Of a stretch of DNA of 64,000 nt, positions 17,701 through 31,111 are shown in pieces. Where the stretch lies: NCBI GenBank assembly GCA_017590115.1, contig JAGGNK010010337.1, forward strand, positions 4,353,679 through 4,417,678, given 5' to 3'. Origin of the DNA: Montifringilla adamsi. Its lineage: Eukaryota > Chordata > Aves > Passeriformes > Passeridae. The first letter of the stretch is position 1. Every line of letters starts with the position of its first letter. The translations under genes and the position numbers were made by a program. The notes below the pieces were generated by a model that was not told the DNA's origin, searched no databases, and was given only the letters and a program-made list of their open reading frames with translations.

Positions 17701-20263
17701 AGAAGGTGAGGGTGGAGGGATTAATGAATAATTAAACTCTGAGACAGAGGAACATACATAATGCATGATAAATTAGCCCAAGTGCAGCAGAGGAAGCATG
17801 GGTAAAGTTTGTTTCAACAAGCAGAAAATGGGATGTGACAAGGTATTGACACCAGAACAGCTGTTTGCTAAATTTTTTCATTTATTTGTATAGATTTCCT
17901 CCCCCTCACAGTTAGGGGTCAGCCCAGAGTGGGACAGAAATCGGCAACAGAGATGGAAAACAAGTTTGGCTCTTGTTGGGTCCCTGTCCAGCACACTCCC
18001 TCCCTGGGAGATCTCCCTGCTTAGTGCTCTTCCTCCCTTTCTGGTAATCTGATGCAATATTTCCTGCCCGGTCACTTGGGCTGCTGTTTGACTGCAGCTA
18101 AGGCGGGTAGGGTAATGCTCTTAATTCCATGGAAACAGAGAGGCCCGTGTTGACTCACTCTAGCCTTTTCTGATCCCAGATTTCCTAAATGTTTTCTTTC
18201 TTCTAAACTGTATTTGCTCTTACAACATAAATTATTTATAAGATGTTACATTTGTTACAGATGGTAATGAGGCTGCCAAGCAGAGGGCATTGACTCTACT
18301 GCAGTGTCAAACTGATTTAAGGAGGGGGGTGTGTGTAAATAAAAACCCAGCCCCTTCCTTTTATTGAACAAACCCAGCAAATCTGTTCAAATTCACTTTT
18401 CCCATAAATAACACTAAAGGCCAAAAGCTGCATTATTTGACTTGCAGAGTTGCTTCATCTGAATCAGAGCTCTGAGCAACATGACTTGTTTTTTCTTTCC
18501 TCAGCTGTGAATCCCTTAAGGTCTCCTTTCCTGTGTTAATGAATAAGTCAGGTATCTGTCATGAGAGATTACAGGCCACCATACACTGAAGCTGTTTTTC
18601 ACATGTACCTGCCACGCAAACCCCCTAGCTTTGACAGAGCTGGTTTCATCCCTTTTGCTCGTCACATGCTGCTCATGGATTAAGACTGTGTGAAGCAACC
18701 TGGAGCTGAGCACTGCAACTGAATCTTGATAAATTCTTTGATCTTGTCTCTCCTTCCACATTCTGTTTACTCCAAAGCAGCCTTCCCCCTCAAAGCAAGA
18801 GCCACTGGACACCATGCCTGCTGGCTCGCAGACCTGAGCGGGTATTTCACTTCTCACAGGGTAGACAATTCACAGGGAAATAATTTTTTCTTACTCTCTT
18901 GCAGGCTGCTTCTTTTGTACTCTAGGACCAATGCCTGATTTCTGGTGCATGTTGCACTTGGATTTCTCCATATTTCTGGAGTCCTGACAAGCAGGGACTG
19001 CTTAGACCTGAGGTGGGTGCAAAACCAGTGTGAGTTCTGATTATTTTACTGTTTTCTCATATGTATGGCCTTTCACCACTTCTTGCCAGAAAAGATGAAA
19101 CTACAGAAAGTCACAGCATCCTGCTGTCCTTTGTGGTCAGAGTAAGTGTGAAGGGTTGAGTGTAAAACAGCTTTCTCCCAAAAATCAATACATTCTCTTT
19201 TAACACTTAAGTCATCTATATATTATTAAAAAAATAAAAAAAAAGTATTAAGGAACTGTGCAAATACTGAGCCCATAAAACATACAAAAGCAGAATACTG
19301 CTGTTAAAAAGTTGACTGCCCAACCCCCTCACTGAGGACACTTGCCTGCCAGCTGCACGTCCAGGTGCTGGGGAAGAGGGAAGCAGCTTTTGATCTTGTG
19401 TTACAGAGAAGCCCAATGCAGATTTAACAGCCTTAGTTCTAACTACAGATATACACTTCAGTTCCTTGAAGTGTCATAGGCTTCGGGCATGCTGCTGGGC
19501 TATCCTAGTGTAAGAAAGTGTTGTAGCTTTCCCAGAAGGAACACCCTAGTTCACAAAGGATAAATGTGCTAAAGAGAATAAAAATGGGCTATGGCCAGGC
19601 AAACCACAAGCATGCAATGGAAACTCCTCACTGAGCAGGTCCAGCAGATAAGCAGAGTTCTGCTTTTTTATTCTTTTTTCCCTTTTTTTTTTTTTGTGTA
19701 GGGCTTTTCCCCTTCAGCTGTTGCAATGACTCACTGATTTGCATGGCCACTCTTGTTATGGATTCTGAAAAGCTTTGAGTACACAATTGGGTTGATGAAA
19801 TGCCCTGTCAGCCATCTCTAATTCAGCTGGATTTCTTTTCTTTCTCTTCCTTCTCCCTCCTAGTGCCTTAATCTAGATGTGCCTTACCACTTTAAAACTA
19901 AAGTGGGACACAGAGATGTGAGAGAGAGAAAAGGAAAATTTCTGAACTCCCTGCCCTGTTCCAAATTAATTAGAGCCCAAACCACCTCAAATATGTGCAG
20001 AAAGCAGCTTAGAAAATGTTCTCCATTACTGAATTTAAGTCCTGGAACTGAAGTTTATGATGAGTGATAACCAAACCCTGCAGCAGCATTTGTCTGCTTT
20101 GAGAGTGTTTGACCTCACTCCAAACACAGAGGAGAAGGAAATGTATGGGTTCACCATGTTTTTAGCACAATGTGCACAATTTCCAGCCTAAACCAACCCA
20201 ATGCTTGCCAGTGGGATGAGACACCAGCACAGCTGTCTGTCTTTTGGTTTTTTTTCCTTTCAG
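11791..20263. other. Intergenic sequence
   Basis: No gene was recognised. It holds a (TG)n stretch at about 12453-12471, a pyrimidine tract at about 13590-13640, a moderately GC-rich and CpG-enriched part at about 16,850-17,340 and an A-rich patch at about 19,215-19,245. A minus-strand frame at 14664-15173 (about 160 codons from its first ATG) has no recognisable motif. Confidence 0.6.
16850..17340. other. GC-rich, CpG-enriched intergenic patch
   Basis: The base composition changes here from AT-rich to clearly GC-rich, with more CpG than the surrounding tens of kilobases. It includes overlapping inverted repeats built on gggccct near 17280. No TATA box, donor-bearing exon or known repeat was recognised. 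It may be an orphan CpG island, an enhancer or an unrecognised repeat. Confidence 0.35.
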
Positions 20264-20390
20264 CTGTGTGAAAATGAAGAAGTTCCTGGAGGCAGACTGC
20301 TCTGGAAACCTGCTTGGCATCCCTCTCTTTTGTATGTCACTGGTGTGGGTCCTGGCCTGCTGCTGGCTTTGTGCTCTCCTGCTCCCAGAG
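20264..20390 (+). other. Candidate exon encoding a hydrophobic peptide
   Basis: A 127-nt segment lies between a strong acceptor (ttttttttcctttcag) and a consensus donor (GAG|gtaagg). An ATG at 20274, with A at -3, opens 39 codons that end exactly at the donor. The peptide begins MKKFLEADCSGN and residues about 13-37 are strongly hydrophobic, as in a membrane anchor or signal segment. I do not recognise it. Downstream coding exons are unknown, so this may be chance. Confidence 0.25.
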
Positions 20391-23300
20391 GTAAGGAGGC
20401 TCCTCACCTGCTCTCAAGTGTCCCATGGTTTCCTCAAGCCAGCTGCTCTGAGGAAGTGTGTGTCCAGCTCGGCTGCCTCTCTGCAGCCAAGGCACTGTTT
20501 TCTGAAGTTACTGCTTGGCAAGCCTCTTTCCAAGACCCAAGGCCTTGCTTGAGGGAGCCCTCAGCATTTACTTGCTCAGGTTGGTGTGTGCTCCCTGCCC
20601 AGTGCTGTCCTTGAATGGACAATGAGGCAGCACACCATGGCTCCAGATGGAGCCCTGTGGTTTAGAGATAGCAGAAGATCCCCAGCTGGAAGAAAGGCCT
20701 GTGTGAATTGACATGGGTCTATGCCAATTTACATCAAAGGAAAATCCAGATCATAAACGCTTGCACATGCAGCTTTTCAAGATCAGAGTACAAAGTCCAG
20801 GCTGCTGAATTCAGTCAGGCTGTGCCTCTGTGCTGCCTGATTTTAGCATACTGTGGCTTCTGAGGAGCCTCTTTTCCACCTCCTCCAATGTAATACAGCC
20901 TTCAGAGCTCTGGGGGACACATCTTTGGCTTGTTGTCCTTCAAATAGCTGTAGTATCAGCATGAAAGGAGAGGTTCCACATAAATATGTAGAAAGAGAGC
21001 AGAGGTCTCACATAAATATGTAAAAATACATCCATATAAACTAGGAGATTAAAGGCAATGGCACGTGAAAACAAACACCAGTTATTGTTAATGACAGTCT
21101 TACTGACCCTATTCTAATATCTAATTTATTCTAATTTCCAGTCTTCATATTCTAATCTTTTTTTCCTTATAAATTGCTTTTTCATTAAGAATCCCTTCCC
21201 ATTTCAAGGTGCAGTGTAGCTTTTTGCAAAGTCTTAGCCTTCCAATGGGCTGTCTGCACTGCAGACAATTTTGTCCTCCAATACATGTAGGTGAGGGCAT
21301 GCAACATTACTGGTGAAGTCTGGATGGTATTTGCTTTTCATTTGTGTCAGGAAAGTGAACAACATTTTGAGAATGTGGGATTTCACCAGGGCTGCTGTCA
21401 GACCAGGTGGCAACTCAGCTTTGCAGATGAAGCACCTTGATGCAAGATTTCTGTGGAAACAAATCCAAATAGTTTTAACCTCAGAGAGGTTAGAGGAGGT
21501 AAATGCCAGGAAGACAGTATAATAGTGTGCAGAGACCACCTGTGCTTTTTCTCTACTAAGATTTTGTGGCAAAAATATGTCCTCTGCTGTCAAAATACGT
21601 GTGCTCAGACTGATAACACATAGGCATGGTCTTATGCAGATTGTTAATTTACAAGTAAAGGCCTCCAAAGGTCTTTCTTGACTTGCTTTCATGCATAACT
21701 GTCACAAATGTCTCGTCACCTTTAGGATTTACTGTTAGATAACACATAGTAAGACTGATTAATTTTTTACTGGCTTTTTTGGTTTTTCCAAGGAAAGGCA
21801 AGTCCTAAGGATCCTGGGATGTCAGATAGCTGCTCTGTGAAGCGTTGTTGCACACTGGGATATTTTGCTGCTGCTGTAGGACTGGCAGGGTGAAATCAAG
21901 GGCTCCTCTGAATGGCAATGAAGCCCAGGACAAACACGTGGGGCTGTGAGGACAGGACGGCTTCCCGCAGCCACTGCAGCAGGTCCAGCTCTGGAAGATA
22001 AAATAGGAGTAAGGTTTTCACAGTCTCCACATTGCCCACCATGAACTGTCTGCCTTTGATTGAAGCAATGTTGTGTGAGCAGTAATTCCCAGTGCCCACA
22101 AAAAGCTGGATCTGCTGGGCTATCCCTCAAGCAGCATGAATCCATGGCTCCAAATGCCACTGTATTGCTTCCCAGCTCATGAGGCACCTGCCTGACTGAT
22201 TCCTTTACCCTTGTCAGTGTTTAGAATAGCTGTGCACCTATTTTAGCCAGGCAAGCCAAGTGCAAGTTGTTTTTCATGCAGGATGACTCTATGCAGCAGC
22301 ACAGGCAGGGAAAAGCTGGAGTTTTGGGAAGCAGACCCCTAGTATGGGGCAAAATGCTCGCCTGCTCTCAGATGCTGATTTTCTCCTTTATTGGCTGCTC
22401 CTGAGGCTGCAGCCGGAGGAACGGTCTCCTGTGGAACGGCAGCTTTAGACAATTTTATTGGCTGATGAATCTGATCTTGCCTGGCCACCTTCCAGAAACA
22501 CTGACTTGCCCGAGATGAGAGTGAGAGGAAGGTTGCTCTGCCTGGGGCTCTAAAGCAATTGTTTGGAGACCAACATAACACCCATGCCTTGCTGCACGGT
22601 GAGTATAGAAACACAGGTCTGTACAGCCGCGTCTATATGCGTAAAGTGCTTCATGATCTAATTGCTGACACAATTAAATGTGCGGCTCCTGTGGACTGTG
22701 TCTCGTTTGCTGCTTAATTATGTGAAAATGTACTTGGTAAATGGCTTGCTGTCACAAAATGCTCGATTAACTGTTGCAATGATATGAGTTAAAACACTGT
22801 GTTTGTGTCCTACTCTGGTTATTTCCTGTGCTGCAACATATTGATTTAAGCTTTTAGACATGAGAGAGCAAAATGCAGCTGCAAGATGTTGATATTAAAA
22901 TGTTTTCTTTGGTTTTGTTATTTTGCTAGTGGAAACTCAAAATACCAGAGCTGCTTGCTAATATTTGCTCAAGTCTTTTAAAAATTGCTGATTAATCTTG
23001 CCCTTTCTTTTTTAAGGGTAACTTCTGTGAAGTTTGATGCTATGGTTCGTTTTGCAAGTTGTGATTTGCCACAGAGCAAAAATAGGGCAGAGCAAAGGAA
23101 GGGAATGTTTTTAATGTAGCCCCCAAAGTGTGTGGTGCTCAAAGTGGCAGGATACTGCATTGCACCTACATCAGTTGCAAACAGCTCTACAGATAAACAT
23201 TTCTGAAGAGCCCCCAAAAATATTGCTACCTAAGGAACTGATAGTTGATCAGCAGCACTGGAACCAAATGAAGGAATGCAGCTTTTTAGACTGCTGCAGT

Positions 23301-26300
23301 CCTATAATACACAAAGATGAAGTTAATCCTGAGTGCATCATACCTGCTGCTTCAAAAATGATACTAAATAACCTTGTTTCTAACAACCTGCAGTGCCCCT
23401 GATATTTGGAGTGGAGTTTGAAAATGTGTATTTTTGACAGCTTTGGGAAACAACATTTTATCACTGTACTTGTTCAAAATACCACTCTCTATTATTTCAC
23501 AAGGGTTTTTTAGGAGAGGTGGTGCAGAAAGTGGGGTGTCAGTGTTTTCTGCAAACAGATCCCTGCTGAACATAGTGCTGGGACAATGTAGCTTCCTCAG
23601 AGCTAAGTCAAAGTATTAAATTAAAGCTGAGTAAATCTATACACAGTCCCCAAAAACTTCCCCAGCTAGAACTTCCCATACTCATGGGCTGTGAGTAGCC
23701 CAACTGTTGATGGCAATGATGCTTTTCTTCATTCTTCTTCCTGAGGGCCAAGGAGGAACCTGAGCAGCTTCATGATTTCCCTTGGCTGGAATAGCTTTGC
23801 AGTACCATACTGGGATGCAATGGGTTCCTTGGGGAGTATGAAATGGATGGCATGGGGCTGGCTATAGCCTCTTCGAATATAGCTGCCTTTCCAAGCTGTG
23901 TTGAAGTCACATTTTGAATACTCTGGGAAGAGGACAGAGTGGGAAGGCCAAGTCTGTAGGTGCAGAACAGACATGAACATTGCTTTGCAGCTGTAGTTGT
24001 AAGGAGGAATCTCCCCATTATGTCCAAGTGGGGTAGAGGGGAGGCCTCATTTGGTGGAATTCCATCTCTGTTTCAGCTCAGAAGTAAATAACTTCTGAAC
24101 TGGCTCCCATGACAAGTGGAATGGCAGTCCATGAAGTTATGTGGCCCTGTTACCACCTGTGGTTATGAGAGTGAATTAGGACATTGTATTAATGAGAAAT
24201 TACACAGCAAATATGGTTTAGTATGACTTTTGTGCAATTGTGCCAGGTAACATTGACAAACTTTGGTTCTAAATGTCTTGTAAACATTTTTTGGCCCTGT
24301 AAATAGTCTAAACTATGCTTTTTGCTTGTTCCTGTGTTTCTGCGCCATTCCTGTTCTTGCTGGCTGAGGCTTCCAAGGGAGCCATGGGAAGCTGACATTC
24401 ATACTCACTGGATTCCAAACATCCCTTCCAGAAATCAGAGGCTCTGTCATTATATGGAAGATGAGGCTGTTTTATACCTAGTTTTATAGACATGTTTGTG
24501 ATTTCCTGGGATTTTCTTGTGGAATCTGAATTAGAACTTAGGTTAAGATTTAAGTTTAACAAATGTGAAAAGCTTTGTACTGGCATATCAGCTCAGTACC
24601 TGTTTGTCCTCCTGGAGAAGATTTTTGTATTAATGTTAAACATGCGTCTGTGAAGTTGCAATCTGTGGCTGTTATAGCTGTAATACTGAAAAGGGGGGAA
24701 AAAAGGGAGGAAAAGTGAGTGAAGGTGTGAATTTTGCTGGTTTAAGATTTAAATTAGATGCATTGCAGGTAACCCTTGGTAGAAAAGGAGCTTTGCCACT
24801 AAGTAGGATGCAATTTATTTGGAGGGGAATGAGTGATTCTCTTGATTATTCAAAGGGCTTTTTGAAATCCTGTTACTGATGTGCTGCTGGTGTGTTCCAG
24901 CATAATAGTAGTCCTGAAAGAGCTGAATACAGGCTGCTTAGTTATTTTTGAGCCTTTGCCATCACTCTATATGCTACAACAGGCAAAATGTTGGTGATTT
25001 CTGTCACTGTCAAGCCAAAGGTAGAGGTGGCCTCACTTTGGGCACCGTGGAATGGATACCCAAGGAATGCTCCTTGTGCCTGAGCTGTGTTGGTGGTCTC
25101 TGTGAGCAGTCCCAGGGAAGCAGGGGTGACCCAGGGCCCTGTGGTAGGGCAGGGGATGAGGATCAGTCACATGGGATTAATTGCCCTTTCCTGGCCTGGC
25201 CCTCAGCTTGTAGCTAACCAGAGGGAAGGCCATGACTGCAGCCAACCTCAAAACAGAACAGCAGATTTTTTCCTGTTCTGCTCTCAGTCTGGTGTGGTGC
25301 TTTGCACCCCAACTGCCTCCCTCAGCCTTGTAAATGTTGCAAGTTTCTCAGTTTCGTTGGAGTAAATAAAAGATAAGGGTAGTTCTAGACATTTAACTTT
25401 GAGGGGAGAAAATGGAGAAAAGTAGAAAGAGGAGGCAACTAAAAATATAAAGCTTGTGATCTTTGTTAATGATTGTATTTGGCAATTCTGCAGACATGAA
25501 ACCAAGCGAAAACTATGATTCTTTGACTTAAGAAAGCATTTATCTGCAAATCTTTTCGTTTTAGCTTAAGACCTGAGTTAAGGAAGTGGAAATACATTGA
25601 TTTGTATTTTGACAGTTTAAAATAGCTTCTATGCAATGCTCTTACAGCATGTTCATTTGGAATATGGACTTGCAAATTGCAATAGTATTTTAAAACACTT
25701 GAAATTCAGAATGACATGTAAACTGTCTTCAGTGATTTTATTTTTATCTTTGTTGGGTTGGTTGGTTAGCCTGGATGTGAATTTGTATTTCTGTATATGT
25801 ATATAAACATAATCCCATTAACATGTATGTAAGTAGGAAGCTGGTAGGCAATATGCTTACATATATACCAGCATGTTACTGAGTCTTAACATGAAATATT
25901 TACTCTCAGTACCATGTGTAAACTTAATGCACTGTGGATTCATGCTAGAAGTAATAAGGCAAGAAGCTGTTTATATTCTGTGATACAGATAGCCAGATCA
26001 ACAGTGGGAGTGAAAACTGGAATTGTTCTTCCGTTTCAACTACAGCCTGACAAATGGTGCATTCATTTTTCATTGTTAATAAATGGCCCATATGGCATCC
26101 TTTGATCACATGCTCTGCAGCTTCTGCAACAGTAAGGCATTTATTTTCAAGGAATACAGAACCTAACAATTGATCTCAGCTTTCTGAGCAAAATATTGTC
26201 TTGAGTAAGGGAATGGACACTACCAGGAGAAGGTACCCAAGGCAGCTCAGAGTTTTCCAGTCTGAAGGCTTGGAGCATGCTGTGCCCACCTCAGCAGCAG

Positions 26301-28315
26301 AGCCAGCAACCTCCTCATGTTCCAAATCACACTGGATAAAACCAGGAAGGCTCTTTCTCCATTTGCAAACTCCCTTCTTTCATAGACTATGTGAGGATGG
26401 CTTTTCCATAGTGCACAGTCCACATTCCAGGATGCTTGGCATGCAGGGATGGGTAAAAACTAACCAGAGAAGAAATTTAGAAAGCAACACAAAGCAAAGT
26501 TAGAATTTTTTTGTGTGTGAGAAATATGTATCACCACAAAACCCACCAGCCTGATACACACATCCCCTGGAATAAAGACAACCTATTTGCTTTTAATCAC
26601 ATTATTTATCAGACCTTTTAGAAGCAAAACTGAAATCCATAGCCAGGAAACCAGCTGGAGACTTTCAGGAATATCTCCATGGAAATACCATCTTGGAAAG
26701 CAGAGCTTACTGAAGTTTTCTCATTATTATCTGCAGAGCACTGCAGTCTGGAAGAAAACAGGATCTAGGTGACACCCTGTTTTCTACACCTACAGTTGCA
26801 ACAGATGGATGGGTGACAGGACCTCTGCAGAGCAGCTCATGTCCTCCCTTAATGGTGTAGTTCTTGCTGTCACTTTGATCTTAGTGGGCAGACAGTGTCT
26901 GGGGCCTTTCTGGGTGTTCCTACCACAAAATGATAATGATTATATACAGCTCGTGCCTTTAATGTAAACTGAAGTGTTTACAAAGCATGTGTGGATGTAC
27001 ACTTCTACTTCCCCAAGCACAAGAGTTTTCCTCCCTCACAGTGCTCCTGTGAACCTCCCAGGGATAAGGAGATGCAGGATGGAAGCAGGGGGAAGGGAAA
27101 GCCTGTTGGACTCCTCTTGGGAAAGTTTCATCAGTAAGACAGAAACCTGTAGCCACTTGTAACTGCAACACTATCAGCACCCCCAGAGTAGTTTCAGCTT
27201 TTGCTTTGGCAGTAGCAAATGGCAGAACTGCACAGACTCACTCACCCAGGACTCCACATAAGCAAAGACTTGTATCCCTTCAACCTTTTGCAAAAGATGG
27301 GCACAATATGAAAGCTTAAGCCCTAAAGCAGATGGTGCGTTTCTGTACCATCAAGCCATGTGATTGATGAAACACGGCTGGCTGAGTGTGTCCAGATGGG
27401 CATTGCTCCTTTGGTGAAGAAACCATTTAAATGTGGCCATTTGTGGGAATCTAGGCTAAAATAGGCTCTCACAATAGAGAGCTAGAACAAGGCACAAAGT
27501 TGAACATATTGGTCCCCACACAGGTAACTGAAGGGAGTGGGGGGAGGATGGGATGACTTTAAAGGTTGTATAATCATTCAATTTGCTGCTTTAGTGCTAA
27601 TATAGAAAATGTTTCCCCAGCATATCTGGCTTCTCTTTTCAGCTGGCTTCTTAGAAAGAATTTTTTGAGGAAAACGCTCTAAGTGTTGTTACAGGCATGT
27701 AATTTTCAGGCTAGAATACCGAATAGTTATTTTGGTTTCCCTTGAGAGAGTTCTGCAATGTTTCATAAATCCAGATGAGTGTATAGGTTTTAGTGAATAT
27801 GTAATTTACCACGTGGAATATATACTGGTCAATACCTCTGTTCTTAGAGGAGATGGTAACTAACAAAAATGATGTCTGACAGGCTGTTCCTTACTGTGGA
27901 ATGATCTGTCATCTCCTCAGATTCTTGTAAATTGCTGTAGCTCAAGATTAGGGTAAAATATTTAAAAGTTGTCAAAAGAAGCTTTAAAGCCTCTGGCCTT
28001 CTAGCTTTTAGAAGTGGTTTAGGGGCTTATGATGTTGAATCCTGTAATCACTTTTGAAATGTTTTTCTAGTCCATCTTCCTTGAATGAATAGAAATGTCT
28101 GTTTCCTACAAGTAAAAAGGGCCTACCTTTGGACAAAAAGCATTGCTGATCATGAACTTGCTGAAATCTGTGAGGAGTAAAATTTGGAATTGACTTGCTG
28201 AACTGATAAGATTTGTCAGGGACAGTCATGGGTAATTGCCTCAATCTTTGTAATAGAAAAGGTTGTGCATGGTAGGAAAATGCTCTTGTCTCAGCAAATG
28301 AACAGTGAACACTTG
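20391..28315. other. Intergenic sequence
   Basis: No gene was recognised. Sequence is mostly AT-rich and unique-looking, with a short duplication near 20,970 and a G/A-rich tract near 24,690-24,720. A donor-like gtgagt at about 22,600 follows a segment closed in all frames, so it is not coding. Confidence 0.6.
20970..21025 (+). repeat. Short tandem duplication (period about 32 bp)
   Basis: Two copies of a unit containing gagg(tt/tc)(cc/tc)acataaatatgta lie 32 bp apart (20970 and 21002), with mismatches. It is a minor local duplication. Confidence 0.7.
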
Positions 28316-28398
28316 TCCTGTGCAGGGCCAGGAGTTGGACTCAATAGTCTTTATGGATACCTTCCAACTCAGGTTATTCTATGATTCCATGATTCTGT
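28316..28398 (+). mobile_element. CR1 LINE 3' end fragment
   Basis: The segment contains gccaggagttggactcaat, then taccttccaactcaggttat and the tail tctatgattccatgattctg. This order is diagnostic of the CR1 3' terminus (octamer-like ATTCTATG repeats). It is about 80 bp long, 5'-truncated and non-coding. Confidence 0.85.
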
Positions 28399-30241
28399 TA
28401 CTTGAATTATTTTCCAGAATCCATGATACAGGAAATGGGAGTTTTATTACAGTAGATTAGGTTTTTATATTAAATGTTCCTGTTTGGTCTACAAACCAAT
28501 CCTCATTCCTCTTGACCTTATTTAACATGGTGGACACAGAAGTTTAATATTAAAAAAAAAAAAAAGGAAGTATTTATTTAACTTCTTACCCCCCTTTTAT
28601 AGTACAAGGCTCTGGCTGGGTGGAAGGAAAAAGATATGATGCAAGAAAACATGAATGGTTTGTGTTCGAGCTGATGTCCATGCTGGCTCCAATATATGGG
28701 CATCACACTTTCCATCAGGATGTCACAGAAATGCCATGAAGATCCTATATGGAGGTGACTTCTACATGAAAACCAAGCTAACAAACATGACCCAGTCAAG
28801 TGTGTGATAAATATAGACACCCACTGCAGCAACTTGTACCAACACAAGCTCTGAGTCGCGAGTAAGACACGTGGCTGTGTCTCAGCAGTCACTCCCTGCT
28901 CTGGGCTGCAGTTAAGCTGCATTGGCTCTCAGGTTATTGCATCTGCACCAGGCATTTGCATGCTCCCAGGAAAGGTCTTGGCTGTCTGAAGTTTTCATAA
29001 AAGACGGTTAGATTTCTGCAAAATTAAATGAAAAGGAAATTAATACTGAGTAATCTGGGAAATGTCTTTCTATCCAGGCTTTATTAATGATTTTTTCCTT
29101 CTGTGGTTATTTACATACATCTACAGAGCCCAGCAGAGCTATTCTTTGCTCTGGTTTTGTCTCATAAAATTCCAAAGTATGGAACTGTAATTCAGGGATG
29201 AAATGGTGTGACGTAATTTAACTATAGGCTTAATTAACACTTGCAGTCTGTCTTTAATGGGTGGGCTTAGGATATGCAAAATTTTGCCTTGTAATAACAG
29301 TCAGTTTTTCTTTTATGTCTTTCCTTTACCACTGTAGCAGTGGAAAAAGAGCTGATGTACTCTTTACTTGTCATGTGACCTTGGAGCTCCACGCTGGGAC
29401 AGGGAATGCTCTGTTCAAGAAAAATCAGTGTTTTGGGGGAAGGACTCAGCAAATTAAGTGGGAGCCTGTTTTTTCTGAGGCTGATTCATGCCAACGGGAA
29501 GATCCTCATGCACTGTGGAGCAGCACTATGCTGATCTCAACAGAGCTGCTTTGTTTGGTGGGGTTAAAAATCTTGTCCAAAGTGTGTGTGATTCTCTTCT
29601 GCTGATGCAACTATCACCACTGTGCCTGGGGAAGGTGCCTCTCTCTCTTCCTCTTCTCTCTTTATGGCCTAGCAACCCTACAATGCACTGTTTGTCCCCT
29701 TTGTATTTTGAACGTTGCCCTCGCTCACGTGGCGAGCTGTGTCTGTGGCTTAGTGTTGCTCCTTGTGTGAGCTTTGATGCCATGAGCTTGGCAGCAGACA
29801 GCACAGCAGCACTGGCTTTGCTGCAGCTTTACTGCCTGCAATGGGACCCCAGGCCCTGGTTTGCCCAGCTTAGCCCAGGCTGCCATCTCCCTCTCACTCT
29901 GTTTGCCTCCATATAGCAAAACTGTGCTTTTCTCCCTGCAGCAAGGCATGTTGAGGTGGTAGGAGTTATCCTGGGATGTGCTCCCCTGATGGCAGTGGCT
30001 TACCATGGTACATTGAGCTGGGTTGCTTCTTACACATGGGAGAAGGACAAGTCTGTCCCCATGCTGCTGCTCCTGCTCAGTTTATAGTTTTAAAAGGCAT
30101 TGTCTGCTTGAGTAGCCCTCCTTCTGTGTTTGTAGGTTAGACAGAAGTCCCTGTGGGTCAGCTTTACATCTTCAGCTGTAAATGTAGGTCAGCTGGCTGC
30201 TGTGCAGAGTGTTCCTTATCCTTAAAAGCACAGGTCCTCAC
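28399..30241. other. Intergenic sequence
   Basis: No gene was recognised. There is a poly-A stretch at about 28552-28565. Open frames of 114-142 codons near 29.3-29.9 kb lack splice context and recognisable motifs. Confidence 0.6.
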
Positions 30242-30433
30242 ACACAACTTCACAGTACATTGCCTTTGCTGGTTTGCCAGCATAGTGAGGGGTGCAGCTG
30301 CTCTCCTGACCCTGGCAGTCATGCCAGTACACACAACTTGACAGTACATTGCCTCTGCTGGTCTGTAAGGAAGCTCATTTTGCCAGCATAGTGAGGGGTG
30401 CAGCTGCTCTCCTGACCCTGGCAGTCATGCCAG
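30242..30433 (+). repeat. Two-copy tandem repeat (about 86 and 103 bp)
   Basis: Unit 1 (30242-30327) and unit 2 (30331-30433) both begin acacaactt and end cagtcatgccag. They are nearly identical except that unit 2 carries about 17 extra bases (around 30364-30380). This is a local tandem duplication with a later indel. Confidence 0.9.
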
Positions 30434-31036
30434 CATTAGAGCAGAGTATTTATCAGTCTAGGCGGAGCAGATGTGTAATGAGAGCAATTTCTGCTATTTC
30501 TGACACTTTCCTTTAGTAATGAGAGATTCACATCAGAACTGTTAATGAAATTAATTATCATAGAATGTGACAGTGCCTGTAAATCAAAGCAAGTCCTTCA
30601 GTTCTTCTGTGCCCAGGCTCTGTTTATTCTGATATTAAACCTAAGATTTGCTCCCTCCTGAATCCTAGAGACTCCATCAGAAGTCTAAAATCTGGAAAGA
30701 TTCTCAGGAGCTCACAAGGAGCCAGCTGGGTCCAGTTACACTGTTGCTTCCTTCATAGCACACATTTGGTTTACACATCCCTGCCTGCAGGCTCTAATCT
30801 TGGCTGTGACACTCATTATGCTTTGAATTTTTTTTAGCCCAGTTTCCTAGGAAGTTGAAGCTTATGCAATCCTTATGCAAAAGGAATAGCCCTGAAAAGT
30901 TTCCTAAAAAGACAGCACAAACTAGCCAATGGGTTCATGAATCAGAAAACTTATGTTAAGTTGCACACAGAAGAAGGTGGCTGGTGCAGAGCTTTCTTTG
31001 TCCGTGGCTGCAGGGACCCTCCATCTGCTTGCAGAA
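30434..31036. other. Intergenic sequence
   Basis: Nothing was recognised except a very short tcatagaatg match to a reversed CR1 end at about 30560, too short to call. Confidence 0.6.
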
Positions 31037-31111
31037 CCATGGCAGGGTATGACTGGGGCTCTGGGTGACCTCCAGAGGTCCCTTCTGTCCTCAACCATTC
31101 TGTGATTCTGT
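31037..31111 (+). mobile_element. CR1 LINE 3' end fragment
   Basis: The segment ccatggcaggg, then ctgggtgacctccagaggtc, cttctgtcctcaaccattctgtgattctg follows the CR1 3' UTR pattern and ends in the ATTCTGTGATTCTG tail. It is short, degraded and non-coding. Confidence 0.8.

Noticed and set aside
30555..30570. Possible reversed CR1 end (tcatagaatg)
   Set aside because: Only about ten bases match, too few to call an element.
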